DNA of 64,000 nt from Flaccisagitta enflata (lineage: Eukaryota; Chaetognatha; Sagittoidea; Aphragmophora), in contig OZ231127.1 in assembly GCA_965153355.1 (NCBI GenBank), positions 96,100,001-96,164,000 of the forward strand. The letters are read 5' to 3'. Positions 33,248 to 43,079 of the stretch are shown one piece after another. Positions within the stretch are counted from its first letter, which is position 1. Every line of letters starts with the position of its first letter. Below the pieces are notes generated by a model that saw only the letters and a program-made list of their open reading frames with translations, ran no database searches and was not told the DNA's origin. Both the position numbers and the translations under genes were made by a program.

Positions 33248-33404
33248 CCGAAAAAGTGACGTAAAATTTTTAGGCATCCCCTTACTACTTCTACTACTCA
33301 GGCTGCGTAAGAGGAAATTTCCTCCTCAAAAGCCTTAAAAAATTGTTTTTCCCATGTAATTTTTGATACCTTGTGCCTATTCTATAAAGAAAAACGACCA
33401 AAAA

Positions 33405-33406
33405 TG

Positions 33407-33500
<94 letters not shown>
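33405..33500. repeat. (GT)n microsatellite
   Basis: About 95 bp of GT with single C and A interruptions. Confidence 0.97.
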
Positions 33501-33502
<2 letters not shown>

Positions 33503-33584
33503 TTTAGTCGTGGACATCCAAAAAAAATAAAAACGCTAAGTTTCTTAGAATTTGTCCTTCCATGCCTCCTTTTTTTTTTTTTTT

Positions 33585-33715
33585 TTAGTGCGACAAAGCA
33601 CCTCTATAACTGGCTGTGTCCGTTGGTTGGTTGGTCGGTTGGTCGGTCGGTTAGGCGGTAACGCATTCGTACGACAATCAACACGTCGCACCTTTTGGCC
33701 TACTTGGCCTTGTTA
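33585..33715 (+). repeat. Family A-like copy (GTTGGTCGG core)
   Basis: AGTGCGACAAAGCACCTCTA start, GTTGGTTGGTCGGTTGGTCG core and GGCCTTGTT end. The middle part is diverged. Confidence 0.6.
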
Positions 33716-33729
33716 TTGTCGATATGAGA

Positions 33730-33870
33730 ACAAGGCCGGACACACGGCCATCAGTTGCGGACGGGTGGGCAGGGGCAGAAATGCGCGTTTTCCCACTTTT
33801 CGACTCGTGCTTACGGGCCGACGGACGGACGGACAAAGCCTATTATAGAGTTGCGTGTCCGCAACTAAAA
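33730..33870 (-). repeat. Family A copy
   Basis: Full short form in reverse: ACAAGGCCGGACACACGGCC, CAGTTGCGGACGGGTGGGCA, ACGGACGGACGGAC and GAGTTGCGTGTCCGCAACTA. Closest to the 16,199 subtype (GTTGCGGAC ends). Confidence 0.85.
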
Positions 33871-33963
33871 AAAGTATGACTAGTCATAAAAGCGTTACAT
33901 GGTCAGCGCCTCAGCGGTACCCGGTGCCCCTTTGTTAATATATGCAAGGATAAGATTGTGAGA

Positions 33964-34580
33964 GGGGCAGCGGCCCTGGAGGGGCTGATGACTTATGATT
34001 CTACATAGGGCAATTTTCTCCAGTTTCTGTTTTCTGTTTGTTGATCAATGGGCTTGATTTTGAGGTCTGAGATGCCAGATTTAGGGTCTTAGGGGCCTAA
34101 TTTGAGGCCAGAGCTGAGAAAAGTGATTTGTGTCTTGGTGAAGGGGACTTGGACAAATGAAGGTTCAAGAAGCTAATTTTGGGGGCTAAGATGTCTGATT
34201 ATAGGTCTGGGAAGTCTGATTTTGGGAATATAAGGCCTGCTTTTTTGGCTGGAGAGGCCAGATTTGAGGTCTGAGAGGTTTAACTGGGGGTCTGAAAGGC
34301 CTGCATCCGGGTTTGAGAGGTTTTTTTTTTATTTGAGGCTTGATTTGGGGTCTGAGAGGCCTAATTTGTGGTCTTAGTGGCTCAATTTGAGGCTTGGAAG
34401 GCCTGATGTTAGATCTAAGAGCCCTGGTTAGAGGTCTGGGAGGCCTAATTTGAGTTATATAGGCTTGATTTTGGGCCTGGTAAACCTGGTTTGAGGTTTT
34501 AGATGGGGGACAGACACAGAAATTGGAGAAAATTGCCCTCTGTGGAATTCTAGGCCATCGACCCCGCCCGGGCCGCTGCG
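33964..34580. repeat. Family B copy, diverged
   Basis: Outer ends GGGGCAGCGGCCCTGGAGGG and complement-like GGGCCGCTGCG. Inside are AGGGCAATTTTCTCC and its complement GGAGAAAATTGCCCT. The interior is a degenerate satellite with GGTCTGAGAGGCCTGATTTG-like units. The sub-terminal sequence differs from other B copies. Confidence 0.65.
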
Positions 34581-34830
34581 CAAAGACTGTAACAGATGAA
34601 TTTTTATTAATGTCATATCAGTTAAAGCGGGGTCTAATTGCTAGTATACTCGAACGTTGTCTTACGAGTAGTGATAGAGGTAAAATCTTTGATTCCGTCC
34701 TTGTTTTTTCTGCGCCTAAAAAGCGTGAAACGGGTATGAAACAACGCATCTACACGTCTCAGTGCCCTGACTTGTACTTGTGTACTTAGTGGATCATTGA
34801 ATGTAAGACCATGCATGGTGTACGAGAACT

Positions 34831-34917
<87 letters not shown>

Positions 34918-35310
34918 AAAAGAAAGAAAGACAGAAGGAAAGAAAGACAAAAGGAAAGAAAGACAGAAGGAAAAAAAGACAGAAGGAAAAAAAGACAGAA
35001 GGAAAGAAAGACAGAAGGAAAGAAAGACAGAAGGAAAGAAAGACAGAAGGAAAGAAAGACAGAAGGAAAGAAAGACAGAAGGAAAGAAAGACAGAAGGAA
35101 AGAAAGACAGACGGAAAAAAAGACAGATGGTAAGAAAGACAGACGGTTGGAAAGACAGACGGAAAGAAAGACAGACAGAAAGAAAGACAGAAAGAAAGAA
35201 AGACAGAAAGAAAGAAAGAGACGGAAAGAAAGACAGACAGAAAGAAGGACAGAATGAAAGAAAGAGACGGAAAGAAAGACAGACAGAGAAAGAGAGAGAG
35301 AGAGACGATA
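34831..35310. repeat. (GA)n followed by a 16-bp GAAAGAAAGACAGAAG minisatellite
   Basis: (GA)n at 34,831-34,911, then about 20 tandem copies of a 16-bp unit to about 35,300. All six frames are artefactually open. Confidence 0.95.
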
Positions 35311-35918
35311 CTTCCGCGGAGGCATCGAATGTCTTCAAACAACATGTAACTGTTGTCTGCGATCATCTTCTCCTCACTTCGTGTTCATCCTGCCTCGTAC
35401 CATTCCGGAGAGGCGCCTCAAATCATACAGGTAAATTTGATCGTCATAATATTGAGCAAGACTCGATTAAGCTCAATTCATCGTATAATGTGTACGAACA
35501 GGCTTCACAAGTTCGCGGGCGACGTCTTCGGAATTTTCTGTTTGAATACATAATTTGCATAACGCAGTGTTGTTATTGCAGAAGCATTTGCAGCCTACGC
35601 ATTCTTGTATCAATTCGCTGATACACAACTTTCATTGCTCTTGTCACTAGCTTAAGCGGAAACATTTCGAAACATATCTGAGCACCAAGATGAACCCGTA
35701 AAACGATCAATGATCATACAGTGGAGGTGACGTTCGAAAACGAAGTCATCGATGACGTAGATGAGGGAGGAATATATAAACAGCGAATATAGTTTTCATT
35801 GCTAAAAAAACGGAAGATGTATGAAATTTAAAAAAATAAAAACGCTAAGTTTCTTAGAATTCGTCCCCCCATGCCCCCTGATGTTGGTGAAGCGATCAAA
35901 GAACCTTTTGTAATATGA

Positions 35919-36107
35919 CCCCCATCTACCCAGACCCCTAGGAAGCGGGCCCCCTCAACCCCTCTCACCTGCTCCCCCCCTATCTCCAGCCCCCCCGGCG
36001 GTGGGTCTCGCCCCGGTCGGCCAAAATAGACATACTCCGTCTTTTTAAGATTCAGAGTAAGCCTATTACACCTAAACCACCTGCTGAGCTCAGCCAAACC
36101 CTCCCTC
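35919..36107 (-). pseudogene. LINE reverse transcriptase, upstream fragment
   Basis: Encodes REGLAELSRWFRCNRLTLNL, VYFGRPG and FLGVWVDGG, the segment just after the RT catalytic motif. A TAA directly upstream and loss of similarity near 36,107 indicate 5' truncation. It continues at 30,771 after the inserted element. Confidence 0.8.
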
Positions 36108-37440
36108 CTGGCTTGTTAGTAGTGGCTTACCTAACTTGTGTGTGGTATGGTAAAGTAAGGCTGTCAAAAAAGAATTGTATTGATTCCTAAGGTGCTTTAT
36201 CCCTTAGAGCAATCTGTCTCTGTAAGATATTCATGTTTCATGTTATCTACACTGGTTTAGGTCTGTAAGGTATGATAAAATCCCCCTCGTCATCAGACAG
36301 TACTGGGGGTGTGGGATCACTACTGGTGTGTTAAAAGACCCTCCCCCCCCACTGCCCTCGCCCTCACAATCCCCCCTCATAGTTGATCCACCTATGACAT
36401 TCTAGTCACTTTCTCAATCTAGGCCGACCATCTCAGCCCCTCATCCATGAGCAGTCTAACACCCCCACTAATTTGGCCCCGTCCACTGCTCAACCCCTGT
36501 TTATGGGCCACACCGTATCACTAAGTTCTGTACGAGGGTCATCGTAGGACAAAAAAAATTACCGCGGTACTTTTAACCTTTATCAAAGGCAGAAATTGGT
36601 ACAGTTGCTTATACTGAGCAAGGAAATACATGGTTTTACCTGCGTCCTAGCTAATTCAAAACCTTTTTTCTTCCTTTGAAGTCAACTCCGCCCAAATGTG
36701 CAAAAAAATGATTATGACATTCCATTTGATACTGTTCAAGACATGAAAAATGATACCTAGAATAGTAGGGAGGACGCCAAATCTTCAGGAAAGCTTGAGG
36801 GTGGCTTGAATACAACACGTGTAAAATTTGGCAACCCTGCTCCCAGATTTGAAGCACTATTTAAAATGAACCCATGAAAATAATCTTGTCAATTTTATGC
36901 CTCCAAAATAATGAACCTACTGACTTCATGAGCAAAAAAATGTCCTTAGATTCATCAGGACGGAGGCAAAACCGTATGTAGATATTATCTACACATACTA
37001 TGGGGCACTTTTATACAATAGCTGTCATCCCCAGGTACTGGCTTATATTTTTGTCCAGATATGGTATGCTTTTGGAACTCAGTGCGTATGGCTCCTTATC
37101 CCCTCAGCATGCAGCAAAAAGTCCAAAAGGAGCGAGATGATGGTTTAGTTTTAACTTTTAAGTCGTTTGTGAAAGTGTGTGTCCGCAGGTTGGCTGGTAG
37201 GCCTTTCCCTCCGTACATAATGCTTTAGTTGGATGACATGAAATTGGCCTAGGCAATGATTTTTGAGCGTTGTAGCCCTGACCACCCTGGTTGTTTGGGA
37301 TTAAGGCCAAATGACAAAACACGACTCTGGGCTGGTAATACATTGGAATAAAGGACATCGTAAAAAGAGAATAATTGATACAACTGGAACAGAAAAATCT
37401 AAGATAGTAATAGACTAATAATACAGAAGAAACGCTACGG
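36108..37440. other. Spacer, nothing recognised
   Basis: C-rich patches (CCCCCCC near 36,340) and short frames only. It ends at TACGG (37,436-37,440), the left target copy of the foldback transposon. Confidence 0.5.
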
Positions 37441-37596
37441 CAGCTGGGTAAATGCAGAGTTAGTGATATTAACACATGGTGTTGTGAAATCAGCAACATT
37501 GCCAATTTCACCAAAGGCATTTAACATAGAAAACATAGAAAAAAATTGTTTTTGTTCATTTTTCTCACAATACGTCATCTTCAAATTTCTTCATTT

Positions 37597-37665
37597 CCCT
37601 ACGGGAAACCCGAATTTCCCAGTAATTACTACAGTCATTTTCGTAATCAGTAAAGCGGCTGTATT
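37597..37665 (-). repeat. Split direct repeat A, terminal copy
   Basis: CCCTACGGGAAACCCGAATT through CGTAATCAGTAAAGCGG. Matches 41,305-41,369 with a one-base difference near the start. Confidence 0.9.
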
Positions 37666-37926
37666 CTGTACCGTAACGTATCGCGTGAAAGGCATTTCAA
37701 GATTTCAGAATATGACAACGTGACAATTCTTGATTTCATCTTCTCGGAATTGGTAAACGATCCATAAAGCAAGATTTAAACATATGAACATTCTTACGTT
37801 GACCGTAACAAAAGGTCTTGGAGCCATCACTATTGAACAAATCCAACGAAGTTTTTCTATTAAAGGAAAGCGAAGCGACAAAACGCCGTTAATCCATTGC
37901 AAATCTGAAAGAAGAGAAAACTTGCA

Positions 37927-38832
37927 TCAATTGAGATTCATTTGTTTGCTTATTTCGAACCGTCTGGAATCAGACGTTTGAACATAGGAGCCCAAACTCC
38001 TTTGATCGGCCCAACGGCCCGTCAACATTAATTCGAATTCTGAAACCTTCGTCGCCAGAGCCGTGGCGCCCCCACTCCTACAAGAATGAGTACTATACTT
38101 TGCAGGGTCCAAGCCCAAATTGGCAACTGCCGTTTTTACAATGGTACGAAATGTGCTGTATGATAACATACTATTTTCAACTGAATATTTCTTTTTCGTA
38201 GGAACGTATTGGACAGGGCAAAATAGAAAATGATTCATGCCAATTTTAAGACCGGCTTTATTCATGTACAAAATCAATAACTCATGTAGAGATGAATGCT
38301 TCTTAGATAAGAATACAAATCGTCCTTCCCGAATCGTATCTGTCTTGGAGGAAGGAATATGAATTTTCAAGCCGTCATCAACCTGACTAATATGCATGCA
38401 GCTCAAATGAGCGACTTCGTCATGCCTCAACAAAAGAGCAAAGGCCAAACCTGGAATTAAAGCATCACGCAATTCGGTCAAAGAAGCATTCGGTTTTTTC
38501 AGAGGATGAGCAATGATACTAGAAACGATTTCTTCAGAAAGAGGAATTTTTCTTTCTTTCATCTTGGCTTTTTCCCGATTAATGCTCTGAGTAATTCGAG
38601 ATAAAAACTCCTCCTGTAATGGATCATTCTGAGAATTTAGACCCGGATAAAAACTATGAAGCCACTTCAGACTAGTTAATGCATCACTTACGGCTCCTTT
38701 CGTTCTATTCTTTTCTGAAACATCAACAAGATAATTAGCAGCTAATAAAGAATCAATAGGCAGCTTGATTGCAATATTCTGCCCGGCACAATAAATGAAA
38801 AATCTTCTGATAGCGTAACAATACTTTTCCAC
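37927..38832 (-). CDS. DIRS-like tyrosine recombinase
   Basis: The 301 codons end at a stop at 37,927. The product should integrate a circular DNA intermediate by site-specific strand exchange, replacing an integrase. The phage-integrase fold's catalytic residues are visible in order: Arg in LLLRHDEVAHL (about residue 135), HSCR in STHSCRSGG (about 245) and Tyr in LGSYVQ (about 280). The N-terminal ~100 residues look like the core-binding (SAM-like) domain. The frame actually extends upstream of the GTG at 38,832 to a TGA near 38,910 with no ATG, so the true start may depend on readthrough, splicing or an unusual start. The RT stop codon lies 40-50 bp upstream. The catalytic set is intact. 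Confidence 0.92.
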   Translation of the reverse strand: MEKYCYAIRRFFIYCAGQNIAIKLPIDSLLAANYLVDVSEKNRTKGAVSDALTSLKWLHSFYPGLNSQNDPLQEEFLSRITQSINREKAKMKERKIPLSEEIVSSIIAHPLKKPNASLTELRDALIPGLAFALLLRHDEVAHLSCMHISQVDDGLKIHIPSSKTDTIREGRFVFLSKKHSSLHELLILYMNKAGLKIGMNHFLFCPVQYVPTKKKYSVENSMLSYSTFRTIVKTAVANLGLDPAKYSTHSCRSGGATALATKVSEFELMLTGRWADQRSLGSYVQTSDSRRFEISKQMNLN

Positions 38833-38948
38833 TGTTGAGGGACGGCGGGCTGTCCATATTCGCTCTATTAAAAGAATTTTGTTTGTTGATGAATAGGAGT
38901 TCCATCATCTTGCGAGGCAATCACCTGAATGATAAAATGAGCATTAAA

Positions 38949-41093
38949 TTAGGAGCAATCCAAAACAATGGCCAGCACATCTCCTTGGAAGTATGGAGCA
39001 CCTAATAAGGAATTTTTATTTAGCCCATGACAAAGCACTATTTTCCCTTTGAAAGTTTTTATTTCCTTAATGAAAGGCAAAAATTGGGATTGAATGAGAG
39101 GCCAGAAATAAGCAGATGGCCACTTCGGAGCCACAAGAACTCCCTTAGCCTTGCAAACTCGTAAGTGAGAAAGAGCCATTCCAATAGCATTTACTGGTGG
39201 TACTATGAGAACATTTTCGTCACTCCAGTCATGCATAAAAGCATCAACACCTGCTGAATTGGGGCAATGATAAAGAGAGTAAAATTTCGATACTTTGGCA
39301 TTGTAGTAATTTGCAAAGGCATCCAAGGAAAAAGGACCATAAGCAGAATTCAAAAGGGTAAAAAATTGAGCAGTAATGCCCCAGTCTTCAATGTCGACCA
39401 AGTCGGCTTCACGTGAAATTTCATCTGCTAAAACGTTATCCTTCCTGGGAATCCATTCTACTTTCAATTTGATTTCATTCTGAAAACAAAACTGAAATAT
39501 TTCTTGAGCGAAGAAATTCAGCTCAGGTTTCATGGAACCGCATTCAATGATTCTCACTGCCGATGAACTATCGACCAGAAATTTAACATTTGAACCCTTT
39601 ATATCTGATACAAACGAGAGCAGACTAAAATGAACGTTCGCTAACTCGCGATAAGTACTGTGGGTTCTTCTTTCATCTTCAGAAAAAATTCGAGCCGCTA
39701 CTGAGGCCTTGTTTAAAATGCTACCACAGCCGGTACCACTGGCGTCGCCTTCAATCAAATTAAATGACAGAGGGGGTTTCGTTTCAGAGACAATGCGGCA
39801 GTTCAGATCTTTGAGATTTTCCTTCCAAAAATTCAGTTCTTTTTTGATCGTCTCAGACAGAATTACTGTTTCAGACCATGAAGATGTACTGGCTATGCAA
39901 AACTGACTTGATTTTGTCATAACTCGTGCGCAATTTCCAATGACAGGAATCAGAGAGACAATTTGTCCTACAAATGAGGCCAGACTTTTAACAGGGCAGG
40001 ATTCAAGGTCAAGAAGAAAGGAGCAAGTTTTTAGAATTTTTTCAACTCTGTGAGCGGCGGCAGATATTGAGCCCAATGATGCGTCCCAATCAAAACCGAG
40101 CCATGTCATTTTTTGAGTAGGGGTGAATTCTGATTTTTTGATACTGTAGATTGAGCCGGACCTGACTATGTCCTTCCTTACATGATCGCTGTGCGCAATG
40201 GCAGATGTTTCATCTTGCTCAAAAAAGCCACCATCATCAAGGAACATAATGGCAGGTATAGAAAGACTGCGCCAGTGAGCGACTAATGGACGGTATATCT
40301 TTGTAAATAAGAAGGGCAAATCGGCCAAACCAAAGCAGCCCACTACATAACGTAGATAGGTTTGAACCCCATTAAGAGATAGGGAAAAACCGAGATAGGT
40401 ACAAAATTCAGGGTGGATGGAAATGTGATGGTACCCATCCTTTAGGTCAAAGCTGTACATATAGCACCCTTTTTTGAAAAAATTGAGAGCTGTTTCATGA
40501 CCTTCATACTTGATTCTCGGTACCTCGATAAATGAATTCAGATGAGAACAATCTAAGATCAGGCGTAATTTCGTCCTTTGAACGGCGACAGATAGAGGAT
40601 TTACACACTTGGGTCTTTCTTTGACTATTTCTACACGACCCTTGGCCAACAATTTCAAAATCTCTTGCTCAGCAAATTCCTGATGTTTACGAAAACTGGC
40701 ATTGTTTTTAAATTCAAAATCAGGGATGGGTTTTTTCAGCCTTGGATGATGACCTTCTCTTAAGGCTTTTAAAACAAATTCGGATGCACCTATGTGTTCA
40801 AAAAATTTTATAGCGTCAGGAGTGTGCAAACGGCCCTTAACATTCACTTCGTCCGAATATTCATTCAGATTGACTAAAAAGTCATCGCAATTCGTATTTA
40901 CCGAAAAAACGTCTGTGAACTTAGACTTCACTTCTGAGACTTTGTCATTTCGTTCACATTGGGTGACGTCACTGCTGACTGCTGGAGCCGGAGGGAGCGA
41001 CGTAGGGACCGGGATGCGTGGACGAACTACTGGAGCGATTTTGGAAGACAACACGTCTTTTCGGGCACTTGTCGTCACCGTGCCAATGACCAA
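38949..41093 (-). CDS. DIRS-like reverse transcriptase-RNase H polyprotein
   Basis: A 714-codon frame with no internal stop that copies element RNA to DNA. RT motifs: FDLKDGYHH with D216, GCFGLADLPFLFTK (253-266) and the catalytic FLDDGG (D286, D287). RNase H follows: EGDASG with D450, STYRELA with E483, VDSSSA with D508 and RKDNVLADEIS near 550-560. A C-terminal module (about 588-705: FSLDAFANYY, VDAFMHDW, WPSAYFWPL) resembles the extension after RNase H in many DIRS-order polyproteins. Function of that module is not asserted. The N-terminal ~100 residues are low complexity. Gag lies upstream across the internal repeat junction and the recombinase downstream. Confidence 0.95.
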   Translation of the reverse strand: MVIGTVTTSARKDVLSSKIAPVVRPRIPVPTSLPPAPAVSSDVTQCERNDKVSEVKSKFTDVFSVNTNCDDFLVNLNEYSDEVNVKGRLHTPDAIKFFEHIGASEFVLKALREGHHPRLKKPIPDFEFKNNASFRKHQEFAEQEILKLLAKGRVEIVKERPKCVNPLSVAVQRTKLRLILDCSHLNSFIEVPRIKYEGHETALNFFKKGCYMYSFDLKDGYHHISIHPEFCTYLGFSLSLNGVQTYLRYVVGCFGLADLPFLFTKIYRPLVAHWRSLSIPAIMFLDDGGFFEQDETSAIAHSDHVRKDIVRSGSIYSIKKSEFTPTQKMTWLGFDWDASLGSISAAAHRVEKILKTCSFLLDLESCPVKSLASFVGQIVSLIPVIGNCARVMTKSSQFCIASTSSWSETVILSETIKKELNFWKENLKDLNCRIVSETKPPLSFNLIEGDASGTGCGSILNKASVAARIFSEDERRTHSTYRELANVHFSLLSFVSDIKGSNVKFLVDSSSAVRIIECGSMKPELNFFAQEIFQFCFQNEIKLKVEWIPRKDNVLADEISREADLVDIEDWGITAQFFTLLNSAYGPFSLDAFANYYNAKVSKFYSLYHCPNSAGVDAFMHDWSDENVLIVPPVNAIGMALSHLRVCKAKGVLVAPKWPSAYFWPLIQSQFLPFIKEIKTFKGKIVLCHGLNKNSLLGAPYFQGDVLAIVLDCS

Positions 41094-41198
41094 ATTGGAA
41101 GCAATCTCGGCACTGGTCTGATAACATGAAATGAGTAAGAGATGAAGAAGAGGAGATACTTACCTGTAGATATCGACTTAACAGGGCGGGTGGGTGGG

Positions 41199-41304
41199 AG
41201 AAGATAGCCTAACTGAATCTCCATGGAGATTTTTGTTTACAAACACACGTAACAACGAACGACACACTATCATTCCTTCCGTATTACGCGGGAAAATCGC
41301 TATT
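41199..41304 (-). repeat. Split direct repeat B, internal copy
   Basis: Shares GAAGATAGCCTAAC and the CACACGTAAC...GCTATTT block with 42,430-42,503. It carries an extra ~35 bp (TGAATCTCCATGGAGATTTT region) that the terminal copy lacks. Confidence 0.85.
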
Positions 41305-41370
41305 TCCCTACGGGAAACCCGATTTTCCCAGTAATTACTACAGTCATTTTCGTAATCAGTAAAGCGGCCC
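41305..41370 (-). repeat. Split direct repeat A, internal copy
   Basis: Directly abuts repeat B through TTT, forming GCTATTTCCCTACGGG. Nearly identical to 37,597-37,660. Confidence 0.9.
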
Positions 41371-41389
41371 TAACCCACAAAGTAAATGA

Positions 41390-42336
41390 CTACGGACCTC
41401 GCTCGGGCTTCTGATAACCGGAATAAGAGCGCCCGCTCGCGGCGGGCTGACCACGAAAGGGCGATTTGTAACTGTTCGAATCTTTCTGCACCGTGACCGA
41501 CTTCCGCGACTCGGAGGCCTTCTTTTCTGCTTCTAGCCAGAGCTTGCCGCTGTCAGCTTTCAACACCATACCGTTTGAGCGTTCGTAAATCAGAGCGGCC
41601 GGCCAACCGACTTTTGAATCGTCGACTTTGCTAATCAGATCGAGCCGCCACTTTACCAGGTCGAGAGCTTCGTTGAGGACGGACTTAACAGCGTCTAATG
41701 CCTGATACTGCGGACTATCGGAGTCGGGCTCTTCCAGCTGCATTTCGTCAAGAAGGATATTAGCGGCATCGATTTTCGCTTTCGTAGCGGCTTGATGGAG
41801 AAACTGTGATTTGTTACCTCAAAAGAAAGAAAAAATCGTTTTAGAATAGAGTTGAGCAGAAGCCAAAACATTCGATTTTTCCGCTAATCCTGAGAGAAAA
41901 TGCAGAGGTTAATATCTCTTTCTTGATCGACCCGAAAGTCAAAATCTGTTATTTCATTTCTTTCCTTCCTACTTTACTTCTATTCGTTTCCGACTATTTG
42001 CTGAATCATGAGAAAAAACAAACCTTCCGACTTTAGAAGAGCCGCCTTTGACACTTGCGCGATTTCCTCCTGATTTTGCTTAAGCAGGCGCATGTCCTTG
42101 GCCATCTTCCGCGTAGTCTCGTTGTCGGCGACTAAACCTTCGCGTGCGACTTTTGAAGCTTCGATGATAATCTTCGGTAAGGAGGCCTTCAAAACGTCAC
42201 CCATCATCGACTTCATTTCTTCCACCGACAGAAAGCTCGAACCGGAATTTTCTGGCCTAAGAGGACTGCGAGATCGCGATCGTGATCGTGATCTTTCGTT
42301 TTCATCACCACCGCCTCCTTTCTTGTCCCCCGGCAT
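41390..42336 (-). CDS. DIRS-like gag protein with a spliceosomal intron
   Basis: Two exons read on the - strand: 42,336-42,024 and 41,817-41,390. The intron (42,023-41,818, 206 bp) has a GTTTGT donor and a TTTCTTTCTTTTGAG acceptor. Splicing joins GAA-G to GT-AAC in frame to give ...KSEGNKSQFLHQ..., about 246 residues. The start ATG (MPGDKKGGGG) precedes an RS/SR-rich tract, a helical middle and a C-terminal Ser/Gly/Arg-rich tail ending KPERGP. KxEGNxxQF followed by a helical segment resembles gag-like proteins of DIRS-order elements. No zinc knuckle is seen. It presumably packages element RNA. An upstream in-frame extension to 42,471 overlaps the terminal repeat and is less likely to be used. 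Confidence 0.75.
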
Positions 42337-42429
42337 TTCAAATGTGAAGCGAGAAATTAAATTCGGAACAAAAAAATTGTATCTCCGATCGGAAAATAAA
42401 AAACGCGATACGTCTAACTCGCACGGTAG

Positions 42430-42503
42430 AAGATAGCCTAACACACGTAACAACGAACGACACACTATCATTCCTTCCGTATTACGCGGGAAAATCGCTA
42501 TTT
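42430..42503 (-). repeat. Split direct repeat B, terminal copy
   Basis: 5' end of the element in its own orientation. Ends GCTATTT at the target T-run (42,501-42,506). Confidence 0.9.
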
Positions 42504-42773
42504 TTTCGTCAAATGTTGCCCTAAGGGGGAGGACCTTATGGATAAAAAAAGTTGGGATACTCCTCTTCTCAAAACATGCAAAAAGAGGAAAAATTTTTTT
42601 TTTGTGCTAAAATCGCTAATTTCACAACCATTTGAAAGCTCTTCTTACCATGTTGTTAATGTTGCTAATTTTAACAACTATCCAAGGTGCTAAAATTGCT
42701 AACTTTAACAACATTTCCAACTTTTGACACTCAAATTTAGCAAAATGGCCTATTTGTGGATGCTGTTGATTTC

Positions 42774-43046
42774 TAGTTACGGATACGCAACTCTAAAAGA
42801 GGCTTTGTCCATCCATCTGCCTATTGGTCCGTCCATCGGTCCGTCCATTGGTCCGTCCGTCCGTAACGCATAAGCAAAAAGTGGAAAAACAAGGGTTTTA
42901 GATGTTTTTTTAGGTGGGTGTTGTGGTGGGGGGCATCCTCCGTCTTTTTCCCCTTTCCTTTCCTACTGGCATTCCTAGCTTCCTACGAGCACCGCTCGCA
43001 TGCTCGGTTACTTTCTGACGCCCTGCGCGTACCCGTCTAGAGAGGC
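42774..43046 (+). repeat. Family A copy inside foldback transposon
   Basis: TAGTTACGGATACGCAACTC start and CCGTCCATTGGTCCGTCC core. The end is diverged (GCGCGTACCCGTCTAGAG). Confidence 0.75.
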
Positions 43047-43079
43047 AAAAAAAAAAAAAGCTAAAACTCATTTCAACGC

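Larger units (their letters stand above)
30772..35918. mobile_element. 5.1-kb TIR element inserted in a LINE
   Basis: About 130 bp at the left end (30,799-30,925, containing TTGATCGCTTCACCAACATC, ACGAATTCTAAGA and CATCTTCCGTTTTTTTAGCA) is repeated inverted at 35,775-35,905. Weaker inverted similarity seems to continue inward. CCCCCAT flanks both ends (30,765-30,771 and 35,919-35,925), and removing the element with one copy restores the LINE frame. No transposase frame is visible. The interior holds family A and B copies and microsatellites. A fragment of the same end sequence occurs at 33,524-33,570. Confidence 0.75.
37594..42503 (-). mobile_element. DIRS-order (Ngaro/PAT-like) tyrosine-recombinase retrotransposon
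   Basis: On the - strand: gag-like gene, RT-RNase H, tyrosine recombinase. Split direct repeats are present: an A-type segment (CCTACGGGAAACCCG, AATTACTACAGTCATTTTCG) at 37,597-37,660 and 41,305-41,369, and a B-type segment (CACACGTAACAACGAACGAC, CGTATTACGCGGGAAAATCG) at 41,241-41,304 and 42,440-42,503. The internal copies abut as B-TTT-A, the junction expected in a circular intermediate. The element ends share TTT and there is no target duplication, as expected of tyrosine-recombinase integration. The empty site is seen near 47,205. The internal junction lies between gag and RT, which is unusual. Confidence 0.92.

Noticed and set aside
34797-35621. 274-codon Lys/Arg/Glu-rich frame
   Set aside because: Encoded by (GA)n plus a 16-bp minisatellite.
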